In this document: piece after piece, positions 38,278 through 46,745 of the stretch
How the letters are laid out: the number at the start of each line of letters is the position of its first letter
How positions within the stretch are numbered: the first letter of the stretch is position 1
NCBI GenBank assembly: GCA_963732695.1
Contig: CAVTAP010000017.1
Coordinates: 248,001 to 312,000, forward strand
Direction of reading: 5' to 3'
Source of the DNA: CADEDH01 sp963732695
GTDB lineage: Bacteria > Actinomycetota > Acidimicrobiia > Acidimicrobiales > SZUA-35
Length of the DNA stretch: 64,000 bases
Made by a program: the position numbers and the translations under genes
The notes under the pieces: generated by a model
Told to the model about the DNA's origin: nothing
What the model saw: only the letters and a program-made list of their open reading frames with translations
Databases searched by the model: none

Positions 38278-38334
38278 GCTCGCCGGAGGCGAGCGTGTAC
38301 GCCGCAGGCGTACCCAAGGAACCCGAAGGGTTCC
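38278..38334. repeat. array of three tandem 7-bp triloop hairpins
   Basis: Three perfect palindromes of 17 bases each, all with a 3-base GNA loop, follow one another: GCTCGCC-GGA-GGCGAGC (38278-38294), GTACGCC-GCA-GGCGTAC (38297-38313) and GGAACCC-GAA-GGGTTCC (38318-38334). The stems differ in sequence but not in shape. They lie between the phosphatidyltransferase stop and the gcvH -10 hexamer. A terminator plus unknown function is possible. Confidence 0.75.
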
Positions 38335-38351
38335 CCCGGTAGCGTGGGCCG

Positions 38352-38732
38352 ATGCTCACCCCAACCGAACTCCGCTACTCGCAGGACCATGAGTGGGTCC
38401 GGGTCGACGGCAACCGGGCCCGGATCGGGATCACCGATTTCGCCCAGGACGCTCTGGGCGACGTGGTGTACCTCGACCTCCCGGCCGTGGGTACGGCGGT
38501 CACGGCCGGCGAGAAGATCGGCGAGGTCGAGTCGACCAAGACGGTCTCGGAGATCTACGCCCCCGTGGGCGGGGAGATCGTGGAGGTGAACCCCGATCTG
38601 GTCGACGCGCCGGAGCGGGTGAACGCCGATCCATACGGTGAAGGTTGGATCTGTGTGATAGAGCTAAGCTCGGACTACAACCCGAGCGATCTCATGGATG
38701 CGTCGTCCTACAACCAGATGACGGAGGCCTGA
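38352..38732 (+). CDS. gcvH: glycine cleavage system H protein
   Basis: The 126-residue lipoyl-carrier protein has the HEWVRVDG start region and the lipoylated Lys63 in EVESTKTVSE. It shuttles the aminomethyl group between the P, T and L proteins of glycine cleavage. TAGCGT at 38340-38345 is six bases before the ATG. In mycobacteria gcvH is also followed by an FHA protein and the DUF151/MerR genes, as here. Confidence 0.95.
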   Translation: MLTPTELRYSQDHEWVRVDGNRARIGITDFAQDALGDVVYLDLPAVGTAVTAGEKIGEVESTKTVSEIYAPVGGEIVEVNPDLVDAPERVNADPYGEGWICVIELSSDYNPSDLMDASSYNQMTEA

Positions 38733-38734
38733 CG

Positions 38735-39226
38735 TTGGATCCAATCTGCACGTCCTGCGGCTACGAGAACCCACGAGGGGCACGTTTCTGCAGCTCGTGC
38801 GGCAAGCCTCTGACGGCCGGGGCGTCCAGCGACCATCCCACGGCTCTCCACGAGACGATCTCGATCGACATCGACCCGGCGGAGTACAGCGAGCCGATCT
38901 CGCTCGACGGGGTACCGGCCGGTACACCGGCCATGCTGGTGGTACGCCAGGGGCCGATGCGGGGCACCCGCATCCACCTCGACCGCGAGACCACCACCAT
39001 CGGGCGCCACCCCGACAGCGACATCTTCCTCGACGACGTCACGGTGTCGCGGCGCCACGCCGAGGTCCGTCGCTCCGACGGCGGGTTCGAGGTGGCCGAC
39101 GCCGGTAGTCTCAACGGAACATACGTCAACCAGGCGAGAGTGGAGCGGGGCCGACTCAACAACGGCGACGAGCTCCAGGTGGGCAAGTTCAAACTGGTCT
39201 ACATCGCGCTGGGTGGGAGCAGCTGA
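38735..39226 (+). CDS. zinc-ribbon plus FHA-domain protein (GarA-like position)
   Basis: The 163-residue protein starts at TTG 38735, with GGAGG at 38723-38727 in good position. An N-terminal zinc ribbon (Cys5, Cys8, Cys19, Cys22) precedes an acidic linker and an FHA domain (GRHPDSDIFLDDVTVSRRHAEV, SLNGTYVN). It occupies the place of GarA, which controls 2-oxoglutarate enzymes when phosphorylated in an ETTS motif. Here the linker reads HETISIDID, without the paired threonines, so regulation may differ. Confidence 0.87.
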   Translation: MDPICTSCGYENPRGARFCSSCGKPLTAGASSDHPTALHETISIDIDPAEYSEPISLDGVPAGTPAMLVVRQGPMRGTRIHLDRETTTIGRHPDSDIFLDDVTVSRRHAEVRRSDGGFEVADAGSLNGTYVNQARVERGRLNNGDELQVGKFKLVYIALGGSS

Positions 39227-39723
39227 TGACAGTCGAGATGGAGCTGGTGGGCATCCGGGTGAAGATGCCGACCAACACCCCGATCCTGCTCCTGAGGGAG
39301 CTCACCGGTAAGCGCAGGGTGGTACCGATCTACATCGGTGGCCCCGAGGCCCACGCCATCGATCTCGCCCTGTCCGGTGTGCCCACCAGCCGTCCGATGA
39401 CGCACGACCTGCTGGCCCAGGTGATCGAGAGCCTGGGGGCGGCCCTGGAGCGGATCGTGGTCACCGAGCTGCGGGAGGGCACGTTCTACGCCGAGCTGTT
39501 CCTGCGCGACGGGAGTGGCGGGGTGCAGACGCTGTCGTCCCGCCCGTCCGACGCCGTGGCCCTGGCCGTCCGCACCGGCAGCCCCATCTTCGCCGAGGAG
39601 TCGTTGATCGACGAGGCCGGCATCGAGGAGACCGAGACGGCGTCCGAGGGCAACGAGGAACAGATGGTGGAGGAGCTGCGCAAGTTCCTCGACCAGGTCA
39701 AGCCCGAAGACTTCCAGCCGTAG
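39226..39723 (+). CDS. DUF151 / bifunctional nuclease (BFN) domain protein
   Basis: The 165-residue protein has the BFN domain (ELVGIRVKMPTNTPILLLRE, VPIYIGGPEAHAI, SSRPSDAVALAVRTGSPIF) and an acidic tail. Its start overlaps the FHA gene by one base. The equivalent mycobacterial gene sits beside garA and two MerR genes. Biochemical role in actinobacteria is not established. Confidence 0.88.
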   Translation: MTVEMELVGIRVKMPTNTPILLLRELTGKRRVVPIYIGGPEAHAIDLALSGVPTSRPMTHDLLAQVIESLGAALERIVVTELREGTFYAELFLRDGSGGVQTLSSRPSDAVALAVRTGSPIFAEESLIDEAGIEETETASEGNEEQMVEELRKFLDQVKPEDFQP

Positions 39724-39732
39724 ATCCAGGGA

Positions 39733-40734
39733 TCAGGCCAGCTCGAGGTCGGCGACGGCGGTGGCGATGCGGCGCAGGCTGGTCGTGATGAACCGCGCCG
39801 TGCGCTCGGAGTCGGCCACGCGCTGGGCCAGCAGCAGCACGGCCAGGCCGGGTAACAGCAGGCCGGTGCGGTAGGCGTCGAGCGTGCACCCTCCGGCGGC
39901 GGCCAGGTCGGCGTCGAGGGCCCGGCGGGTGTCGGGGGTGAGGCTGGTGGCGGCGAGCCAGGCCACGTCGGCCGCGCCGAGTTGGAGGGCCGGCTGCTGC
40001 CAGTCGAACAGGACCGGCCCGGTGGGGGAGAAGGCCACGTTGTCGGCCCGGGGGTCGCCGTGGCACACGGTGACCGGCCCGGCGGCGGCGAAGGCGGCCA
40101 CCAGCTCGGCCCGGCGGGCCACCAGCCGGGCGAACACGGCCCGCTGCGCGGTGTCCACCACGTCGCTCCAGCGCTCGTCGAGGGCGGCGAGGCCCCGGTC
40201 CAACGCCGCGGGTGGGATGGTGGCCGGCACGGTCCGGCGCAGGGGCAGGTTCCGGTGGCGGTCGGGGCGGGACCAGTGGCGGTGGAAGCGGGCCAGGGCT
40301 GCGGCGACGGCCAGCGCGTCGCCGGCGGGGAGGCCGTCGAGCTGGTCGACGGAGCGGAGGCCCGAGAGGTCCTCCAGCACGAACGAGGCGGCGGCCCCCG
40401 GCCCGTGGTGCACCAGCCAGGCGTGGGGGGCGGTGATCGGGCTGTGGGGGATGAGCCGGGTGTAGGCCAGGGCCTCCCGGCGGCAGGCGCCGGTGGCGGC
40501 CGCCGCCTCTCCGTTGGGGCCCGGGGCCGGCATCTTCACCGCCACCGATCGCGGCCCGGCGTCGCCCCGGGGAACGGGCCCGGTCCAGGCCAGCTCGGCC
40601 CGGGTCACCCGGCTGAACACGCCCCGCCCCCCGTTGAGGTCGGTGGTGGAGCCGCCCACCACGTCGCAGCCCGGGCCGAAGGCCAGGCCGACGAGGCGCC
40701 GGATCCGGTGGTCGGGCTGGTCGCGCTCGGTCAC
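39733..40734 (-). CDS. APH-fold phosphotransferase
   Basis: The 333-residue kinase-like protein has VTVCHGDPRADNVAFSP and VLFDWQQPALQLGAADVAW, the catalytic and metal-binding motifs. Substrate unknown. The GTG at 40734 is chosen because TACCGT lies six bases upstream of it on the minus strand, giving a leaderless arrangement. The gene interrupts the gcvH-to-MerR order known from mycobacteria. Confidence 0.8.
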   Translation of the reverse strand: MTERDQPDHRIRRLVGLAFGPGCDVVGGSTTDLNGGRGVFSRVTRAELAWTGPVPRGDAGPRSVAVKMPAPGPNGEAAAATGACRREALAYTRLIPHSPITAPHAWLVHHGPGAAASFVLEDLSGLRSVDQLDGLPAGDALAVAAALARFHRHWSRPDRHRNLPLRRTVPATIPPAALDRGLAALDERWSDVVDTAQRAVFARLVARRAELVAAFAAAGPVTVCHGDPRADNVAFSPTGPVLFDWQQPALQLGAADVAWLAATSLTPDTRRALDADLAAAGGCTLDAYRTGLLLPGLAVLLLAQRVADSERTARFITTSLRRIATAVADLELA

Positions 40735-40771
40735 GGGCCGACGGTAGCGCAGGTGGTCAACTCGCAAAGCG

Positions 40772-40799
40772 TTGACGGGAGCGCGGAGAGTGATACGAT
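40772..40799 (+). promoter_or_regulatory. sigma-A-like promoter of the MerR gene
   Basis: TTGACG (40772-40777) and TACGAT (40794-40799) are separated by 16 bases, giving a predicted start near 40806 and an 87-base leader before the ATG at 40893. Confidence 0.6.
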
Positions 40800-40810
40800 C
40801 GCTGGCGAAT

Positions 40811-40836
40811 CACGGCGGCGTAATTACGTCGCGGTG
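40811..40836. promoter_or_regulatory. 26-base imperfect palindrome just downstream of the MerR promoter
   Basis: The two 13-base half sites match at 11 positions; the centre is GTAATTAC and the outer ends are CAC and GTG. It begins about five bases after the predicted transcription start, where a bound repressor would block elongation. Autoregulation by the MerR protein is a reasonable guess. Confidence 0.5.
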
Positions 40837-40892
40837 TCGAGTCCTGTCGCAACCAGGCAGGAGCCCCGTGACGCCGCAGGGAGAAATCGGAC

Positions 40893-41354
40893 ATGGCAGT
40901 GGAACAGAGCTTTTCGGGCCGCCGTGCGGCCGAGATCGTCGGGATCACCTATCGGCAACTCGACTACTGGGCCCGCACCGACCTGGTCCGCCCCTCGGTG
41001 ACCGACGCCGCCGGTTCCGGCTCCCGCCGCCGCTACTCCTACCAGGATCTCCTGCGGCTCAAGGTCATCAAGACGCTGCTCGACGCCGGCATCCGGCTCG
41101 AATCGGTGCGTGAGGTGTTCGCCTACATGCAGGACCAGCTGGGTGAAGACATCACCTCGGCCAACCTGGTGGTGTCGGGCAACCGGTCGGTGCTGGCCCG
41201 CAGCGGCGAGGAGCTGATCGACCTGGTGCAGAAGGGCCAAGGCGTGCTCAACGTGCTGCCCCTGGCCGGGATCAAGGACGAGGTCGACGCCCGCATCGTC
41301 GCCATGCCCCTGGCCAGCGAAGACGCCGCCCCCGCGGCCCGTCGCCAGGCCTGA
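40893..41354 (+). CDS. MerR-family transcriptional regulator (Rv1828-like)
   Basis: The 153-residue protein has a MerR helix-turn-helix (RRAAEIVGITYRQLDYWART, SRRRYSYQDLLRLKVIK) and a short C-terminal domain without a metal-binding Cys cluster. It matches the MerR type encoded beside garA in mycobacteria. GGGAGAAA at 40880-40887 precedes the ATG. Confidence 0.88.
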   Translation: MAVEQSFSGRRAAEIVGITYRQLDYWARTDLVRPSVTDAAGSGSRRRYSYQDLLRLKVIKTLLDAGIRLESVREVFAYMQDQLGEDITSANLVVSGNRSVLARSGEELIDLVQKGQGVLNVLPLAGIKDEVDARIVAMPLASEDAAPAARRQA

Positions 41355-41612
41355 CCCATACCCTCTCCTGGCCCGGCCTGCCCTGCCACCCAGCCCTTCG
41401 CGCCGTTTCTCGGTGCACCGGCTCCGTCGGCGGGCTCACCACTCAGTCCGTCGTGCGACAGGGGCCTGGTGCCCCACGCACCAGCGTCGCGCTACCAGGT
41501 GGCTCGCCAGCGGATGATGCGCTACGCACCGGGTGCACTGGGCGCCACGATCTGGTGCACACAGGACCGTCGGCGGCCCCTCACGCACCGAGAACGGTGA
41601 CGGGGAATCAGA
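41355..41612. other. convergent intergenic region with long-range inverted repeat
   Basis: No gene is seen in this 258-base gap between converging genes. CCGTTTCTCGGTGC (41403-41416) and GCACCGAGAACGG (41585-41597) are inverted repeats differing by one base, enclosing about 168 bases. Inside, CTGGTGC-CCCAC-GCACCAG (41466-41484) forms a clean hairpin, and GGTGC/GCACC elements recur. It could be a bidirectional terminator region, a small structured RNA or a decayed element. I do not recognise a known RNA family. Confidence 0.4.
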
Positions 41613-43070
41613 TCAGACGGTTCGAGGGGTGCGGCCGTTGGGGGAGGGCCGGCCGCCCAGGCCGGCGTACCACATGTGGGCCCGGTTCTTGCCTGCGCCC
41701 TTGGCCTGGTACAGCGCCTGATCGGCCCGGTCGAAGGTCATCGACGGCTCCACCTGGGGATCGTGGAGCGCCACCCCGGCGCTGATCGTGGTGGACCGGC
41801 CGCTGTTGGACCAGCCGATCAGGATGCGGTCGGCCACCGCCAGGGGATCGGCGAAGGCCCGGCGGGCCACGATGAGGAACTCGTCGCCCCCCAGGCGGGC
41901 CGAGGTGTCGGAGTCGCGCAGGCAGTGGCGCAGGTGGGCGCTCAGATCCTGCAGCACCTGGTCGCCGGCGGCGTGGCCCAGGGTGTCGTTGACCTCCTTG
42001 AACCCGTCGAGGTCGAGCAGGATGAGGGCGTCGCCCTCCTCCAGTGACTGGATGAGGGCGTCGGCGTGCTTGCGGTTGCCGATGCCGGTGAGCTCGTCAC
42101 GGGTGGTGGCCCGTTCCAGCTCGTCGATCACGAACAGGTGCTCGATGGCGATGCCGACCTGGGTGCCGAACAGGCGGGCCAGGTCGAGGCTGAACTCCGG
42201 ATCGTCGGACTCCAGCGGATGCACCACGACCGCCCCGGCCGGCACGTCGGCCGCCGGCAGGGGTAGCACGAGCATGTGCTGCTTGCCCCCGGACGGCACC
42301 AGGCGGGGCTCCTCGCCCCCGATGGTCTCGGCCACCAGCCGGGCCGTCTCCTCGTCGGGCTCCTCGTCCGACGACGGGCCCAGCGTCACCGGGATCAGGT
42401 TGCCCCGGGTGTCGCGGAGCACCACCGTGGCCCGGTCGACGTCGAAGATCTCGATGGCGGCCTCGGCCACCTCGTTGGCCGCCTCCCGCAGCGAGCCGGG
42501 GCGGGAGAAGCGGCGCAGCACGTCTTCCAGCCGGGTGAGCCGCTCCTTGCGGGACGAGAACCGCTGGGCGGTGCGCAGGCTGCGGTCGACCAGGGCCGAC
42601 ACCAGCTCGGCCAGCAGCGCCGCCACCGGCACGGCCACCAGAGGCACGGCCAGGGGCACCCGGAACTCGTCGGAGAAGTAGGCGCCGAGCAGCACCAGCA
42701 CCACCAACGGGCTGAAGAACAGGGCCGAGCCGGGCGGTAGGGCGAAGCCCACGTAGGTCAGGATCAGCACGGCGGCGGCGGCCAGGCCGGTGCCGGCGTA
42801 GGACGTGCTGGCCGTGCCGGCCCAGAAGATCGCGCCCAGCACGCCGAGCAGCGCCACCAGGGCCGGGATCAGGCGCCACAGGGCGGCCAGCCGGTTCCAG
42901 TCGGTGAAGCCGGCGTAGGCCCCGCTGAGCGTGAGCGCCAGCGCCAGGTAGAGCACGCTGGTGCCCGGCGGGTTCTCGTCGGTCCTGGCCACGAAGTCGA
43001 GCACCGCCAGCAGCGCGGTGCTCACCAGGATTCCGCACGCCGCCACGCGATAGCGCTCTCGCCACAGCAA
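41613..43070 (-). CDS. membrane diguanylate cyclase (GAF-GGDEF)
   Basis: The 485-residue protein has about six N-terminal membrane helices, a GAF-like region (about 190-330) and a C-terminal GGDEF domain with intact LGGDEF (about 391-396). An RxxD inhibitory site (RDSD) lies five residues upstream. It should make cyclic di-GMP from GTP with product inhibition. No EAL phosphodiesterase is nearby. An array of short repeats precedes its start. Confidence 0.9.
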   Translation of the reverse strand: MLWRERYRVAACGILVSTALLAVLDFVARTDENPPGTSVLYLALALTLSGAYAGFTDWNRLAALWRLIPALVALLGVLGAIFWAGTASTSYAGTGLAAAAVLILTYVGFALPPGSALFFSPLVVLVLLGAYFSDEFRVPLAVPLVAVPVAALLAELVSALVDRSLRTAQRFSSRKERLTRLEDVLRRFSRPGSLREAANEVAEAAIEIFDVDRATVVLRDTRGNLIPVTLGPSSDEEPDEETARLVAETIGGEEPRLVPSGGKQHMLVLPLPAADVPAGAVVVHPLESDDPEFSLDLARLFGTQVGIAIEHLFVIDELERATTRDELTGIGNRKHADALIQSLEEGDALILLDLDGFKEVNDTLGHAAGDQVLQDLSAHLRHCLRDSDTSARLGGDEFLIVARRAFADPLAVADRILIGWSNSGRSTTISAGVALHDPQVEPSMTFDRADQALYQAKGAGKNRAHMWYAGLGGRPSPNGRTPRTV

Positions 43071-43122
43071 CTTACGACACCATCCTCAGTAGCAGGGGCG
43101 GATAGTCGAATGCACTTGCACC

Positions 43123-43178
43123 ACAGTGAGTTTCAAAGACAGTGGGTTCAAGACAGTGAGTTTCGAACACGGTGGGTG
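43123..43178. repeat. four degenerate direct repeats upstream of the diguanylate cyclase gene
   Basis: ACAGTGAGTTTC (43123), ACAGTGGGTTCA (43139), ACAGTGAGTTTC (43153) and ACGGTGGGTGCC (43169) recur every 14-16 bases. The first copy lies about 50 bases before the cyclase start on the opposite strand. This resembles a multi-site operator. The rest of 43071-43275 shows nothing else I recognise. Confidence 0.5.
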
Positions 43179-43275
43179 CCTGTAACAGTACCCTACGTGG
43201 TAGTCGGTCCAAGGGTATCGCTGGCAAGTCGGCTCCCCCTCAGGGTGAAATCCTGGTCCGTGTGGCCCAGCTTGT

Positions 43276-44061
43276 TCAGGCCGCGGGGCCGTCCTCGGCC
43301 AGCGTCTGGTGGTCGGCGGTGAGGGTGCCGGCGTGGCCGGCGTCGTTGAACGAACGGAGCACCCAGTGGTCGTCGGTGCGGCCCTCGGCCTCGGTCGACC
43401 CCGCTCCGGCGCCCGATCCGGCCAGCTCGGGCTGGTTGATCACGAGGTGGGAGATGCTGGTGTGGCGGGCCCCGTGGAAGGTGAAGGGGTTGGCTCCCAC
43501 GGCGTGGGCCACCAGCGCCCCGATCACGCCCCCGTGGACGAACGCCGCCACCATCTGGTCGGGGTGCGACGCCGCGATGCGCTCCACCGCGGCCACGGTG
43601 CGGGCCTGGAGCTGGGCGTTCGTCTCGGCCTCGGGGATCTCACCCCATTCCCGCCGGGCCCGCATGGCCAGGACCGCCGGATGGTTGTCGGCTGACATCT
43701 GGCGGAAGGTGCCGCCTTCGCCCACGCCGAGGTAGATCTCTCGCAGGTCGCGCTCCACGGTAGGGGTCAGGCCGAGCCGGGCGGCCAGTGGGGCCGCCGT
43801 CTGGTGGGTGCGGGTGAGGCTGCTGACGTAGATGGCGCTGATCGGCTCGGCGGCCAGGCGCCGTCCCACCAGCTCGGCCTGGATCTGCCCGAGGTCGGTC
43901 AGCGGTGGATCACCGTGGCCGTCCACCAGAGGGAACGGCTGACCGGGCACGAAGGCCATCGACTGGCCGTGGCGAACCAGCAGTACCTGGCAGGCACCGG
44001 GATCGGGCTGGAACAGCAGCTGGGGAAACGATCGGGTGGTGGCGGCCGCGGGGTCGGTCAT
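43276..44061 (-). CDS. histidine phosphatase (phosphoglycerate mutase-like) family protein
   Basis: The 261-residue protein has the catalytic LVRHGQS and the second His in AAFVHGGVIGAL, with SSLTRTHQTAAPLA between. Family members are phosphatases acting on small phosphoesters. Function here is not specific. It shares a divergent upstream region with the oligopeptidase. Confidence 0.88.
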   Translation of the reverse strand: MTDPAAATTRSFPQLLFQPDPGACQVLLVRHGQSMAFVPGQPFPLVDGHGDPPLTDLGQIQAELVGRRLAAEPISAIYVSSLTRTHQTAAPLAARLGLTPTVERDLREIYLGVGEGGTFRQMSADNHPAVLAMRARREWGEIPEAETNAQLQARTVAAVERIAASHPDQMVAAFVHGGVIGALVAHAVGANPFTFHGARHTSISHLVINQPELAGSGAGAGSTEAEGRTDDHWVLRSFNDAGHAGTLTADHQTLAEDGPAA

Positions 44062-44078
44062 GGCGGTCGAACTAGTGG

Positions 44079-44165
44079 TGCGCCGTCAGGCGCATCCACC
44101 CGTGACGGGGGCGCCGTCGGCGACACCGTGACAGAGCGGATGCGCCGTCAGGCGCATCCACCCGT
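44079..44165. repeat. two copies of a 25-base REP-like hairpin repeat
   Basis: An identical 25-base unit occupies 44079-44103 and 44141-44165, 62 bases apart. Each contains TGCGCC-GTCA-GGCGCA, followed by TCCACCCGT. In the second copy the stem extends to nine pairs. The pair sits between divergent genes (starts 44061 and 44219). The hairpin plus fixed tail resembles REP-type elements. Confidence 0.7.
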
Positions 44166-44218
44166 CCCGTCCGTCCGGCCCGTCGTCGGGGGCGGCGACG
44201 CCAATAGGCTGCTCCGCG

Positions 44219-46381
44219 ATGACCGACCCGACCCACCAGCTGACCGAACCCGACGCTCCGGCCCCGGCGGCGGAGCCGCCCTCGCCGCCCGTGGCCGAGC
44301 GCCGGCCGGTGGAGCGCACGCTGTTCGGCGACACGGTGGTCGACGCCCTGGGTTGGCTGCGGGACCGGGACGACCCGGCGGTGCTGGCCCATCTCGAGGC
44401 GGAGAACGGCTACACCGAGGCCGTGCTGGACAGCGTGGCCGAGTTGCGGCGCTCGCTGTACGACGAGCTGAAGAGCCGGATCAAGGAGACCGACCTGTCG
44501 GTCCCGGTGCGCAAGGACGGCTGGGCCTACTACAGCCGCACCGTGGAGGGTCTCGACTACGGCATCCACTGCCGTCGGCCGGTGAGCGCCGACGCCTCCC
44601 CGGCCGAGATCGCCGCCCTCGACCCCGAAGACCGGGCCGACGAGGTCGTCTTGCTCGACGAGAACACCGAGGCCGGCGACGACGAGTTCTTCGACATCGG
44701 CCCCTACGACATCTCGCCCGACCACCGGTGGCTGTTCTGGGGCTGGGACCGCACCGGCGACGAGCGCTACACCGCCATGGTGCGCGACCTCGGCACCGGC
44801 CGCGACGGCACCGAGCGGCTCGCCGGCATCTCGCCCGGCTCGGCCTGGGCCCTCGACAACCGGACCCTGTTCTACCTCCGCCCCGACGCCACCAACCGCC
44901 CCTATCAGGTGTGGCGTCACGTGGTCGGCACCGACCCGGCCGACGACGCGCTGGTGTTCACCGAGCCCGACGAGCGCTACTTCGTGGGCGTGGGTCTCGA
45001 CAAGGACCACTCGTACATCCACATCTCCGCCTCATCCAAGGTCACCGACGAGGTGTGGATCATCCCGGCCGACAACCCCACGGCCAAGCCCCGGCCGCTG
45101 GCCTCCCGGCGGGAGGGGGTCGAGTACTCGGCCGCCCACCACGGCAGCCAGTTCGTGATCCTCACCAACGAGCGCGACCCCGACCGGTTCCGCATGATGG
45201 TCACCCCCGACGACGACACGTCGGCCCCGGCCTGGCAACCGCTCGACATCCCGCCCGCCCCCGGCGACGACCCCGACTCCGTCATCATCAGCGACTTCGA
45301 CGTGGCCGAGGACCATCTGGTGCTGTTCGAGCGGGCCAACGGCACCACCCGCATCCGGGTGCTGCGCTGGGCCGACGGATCGGTGGTACCGATCGAGCAG
45401 CCGGAGGAGGTGTCGACGGTGTGGCCGGGGGCCAACCCCGACTACCGCACCGCCACCCTGCGCTACGGGTACTCCTCGATGGTCACCCCGGCCTCGGTGT
45501 TCTCGGTCGACCTGGCCACGGGGGAGCGGACCCTGCTCAAGCAGCAGGAGGTGCTGGGCGACTTCGACCCCGCCGGCTACCGCACCGAGCGGTTGTGGGC
45601 CACGGCCGACGACGGGGCCCGGGTGCCGATCAGCATCGTGGCCCGCCGGGACCGCCCGGCCGACGAGCCCGGCCCCTGCCTGCTCTACGTGTACGGGGCC
45701 TACGAGGCGTCGATGGATCCCACGTTCTCGTCCGGGCGCCTGTCGCTGCTCGACCGGGGCTTCGCCTTCGCCATCGCCCACGTGCGGGGCGGGGGTGAGA
45801 TGGGTCGCCGCTGGTACCTGGGGGGCAAGCTGGAGGCCAAGGCCAACACCTTCAGCGACACCGTGGCCTGCGCCCGCCACCTCATCGACGCCGGGGTCAC
45901 CAGCCCCGATCGCCTGGTGATCCGGGGCGGGTCGGCCGGTGGGCTCACGGTGGGGGCGGTGCTCAACCAGGCCCCCGAGCTGTTCGCCGCCGCCGTGGCC
46001 GAGGTGCCGTTCGTGGATGCCCTCAACTCGATGCTCGACGCCACCCTCCCGCTCACCGTCACCGAGTGGGACGAGTGGGGCAACCCGGCCACCGAGCCCA
46101 TCTACCGGGCCATGCGGGCCTACGCCCCCTACGAGAACCTGGCGGCCCGCCCGTACCCGTCGGTGCTGGCCACAGCCGGTCTGAACGACACCCGGGTCGG
46201 CTACTGGGAACCGGCCAAATGGGTGCAGGAGCTGCGCCGGGCCACCACCGGCGACCGACCGGTTCTGCTGTGGACCGACCTCGGCGCCGGCCACGGCGGA
46301 CCGTCGGGCCGCTACGACGCTCTGCGAGAAGAAGCCAGAGTTTTGGCATACATCCTGTGGGTGCTGGGTTTAACCACCTAG
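44219..46381 (+). CDS. S9 prolyl oligopeptidase (oligopeptidase B-like)
   Basis: The 720-residue protein has an N-terminal beta-propeller and a C-terminal hydrolase domain with the nucleophile Ser in RGGSAGGL (about residue 574), Asp in GLNDTRVGYWEPAKW and His in GAGHGGPSGR. Oligopeptidase B cleaves short peptides after basic residues. It has no signal peptide. TAGGCT at 44205-44210 lies eight bases before the ATG. It may degrade peptides released by the nearby proteasome, but that is speculative. Confidence 0.9.
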   Translation: MTDPTHQLTEPDAPAPAAEPPSPPVAERRPVERTLFGDTVVDALGWLRDRDDPAVLAHLEAENGYTEAVLDSVAELRRSLYDELKSRIKETDLSVPVRKDGWAYYSRTVEGLDYGIHCRRPVSADASPAEIAALDPEDRADEVVLLDENTEAGDDEFFDIGPYDISPDHRWLFWGWDRTGDERYTAMVRDLGTGRDGTERLAGISPGSAWALDNRTLFYLRPDATNRPYQVWRHVVGTDPADDALVFTEPDERYFVGVGLDKDHSYIHISASSKVTDEVWIIPADNPTAKPRPLASRREGVEYSAAHHGSQFVILTNERDPDRFRMMVTPDDDTSAPAWQPLDIPPAPGDDPDSVIISDFDVAEDHLVLFERANGTTRIRVLRWADGSVVPIEQPEEVSTVWPGANPDYRTATLRYGYSSMVTPASVFSVDLATGERTLLKQQEVLGDFDPAGYRTERLWATADDGARVPISIVARRDRPADEPGPCLLYVYGAYEASMDPTFSSGRLSLLDRGFAFAIAHVRGGGEMGRRWYLGGKLEAKANTFSDTVACARHLIDAGVTSPDRLVIRGGSAGGLTVGAVLNQAPELFAAAVAEVPFVDALNSMLDATLPLTVTEWDEWGNPATEPIYRAMRAYAPYENLAARPYPSVLATAGLNDTRVGYWEPAKWVQELRRATTGDRPVLLWTDLGAGHGGPSGRYDALREEARVLAYILWVLGLTT

Positions 46382-46697
46382 TCTGAGTATCCACCTACTG
46401 TATGGTTGACCCTGGAGGCCGTCCCCGCCCACAGATGTGCGGCAGGTCGATACAGGGTCGGCGCTGGAGCCGACGCAGTCGCCAGCACCCGGCCAGCCGG
46501 CCGAGCACCCCGCACGCCGACTCCCCTGTAGTCCATGACCCCGCCCATGACCAGCACGACTCGAGTCACTTTCCCCGTCCATCCCTGTCGCAGTCGCAAG
46601 GGCTGTGATGCCCGTCGCACCTCGCTTGATCCGTGCGGCATCGGGCCGACGGTAGGTGTAGGGTCCACTGCGAAGCAGCTCACCAGGAGGTAGAGCC
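46382..46697. other. intergenic region upstream of the Pup-proteasome genes
   Basis: I see no gene or clear promoter in this stretch of about 300 bases. Its only clear signal is AGGAGG (46685-46690), a strong ribosome binding site for arc. Confidence 0.4.
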
Positions 46698-46745
46698 GTC
46701 AACACCCCCGAGTACGAACGTCGGCTGACCGCCTATGAGACCGGT

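Noticed and set aside
44086..44334. A minus-strand open frame across the REP-like repeats
   Set aside because: It overlaps the oligopeptidase start and its peptide is explained by the repeat sequence.
46626..46664. TTGATC and TAGGGT as a promoter for arc
   Set aside because: The spacing of 27 bases is too long for a standard sigma-A promoter.
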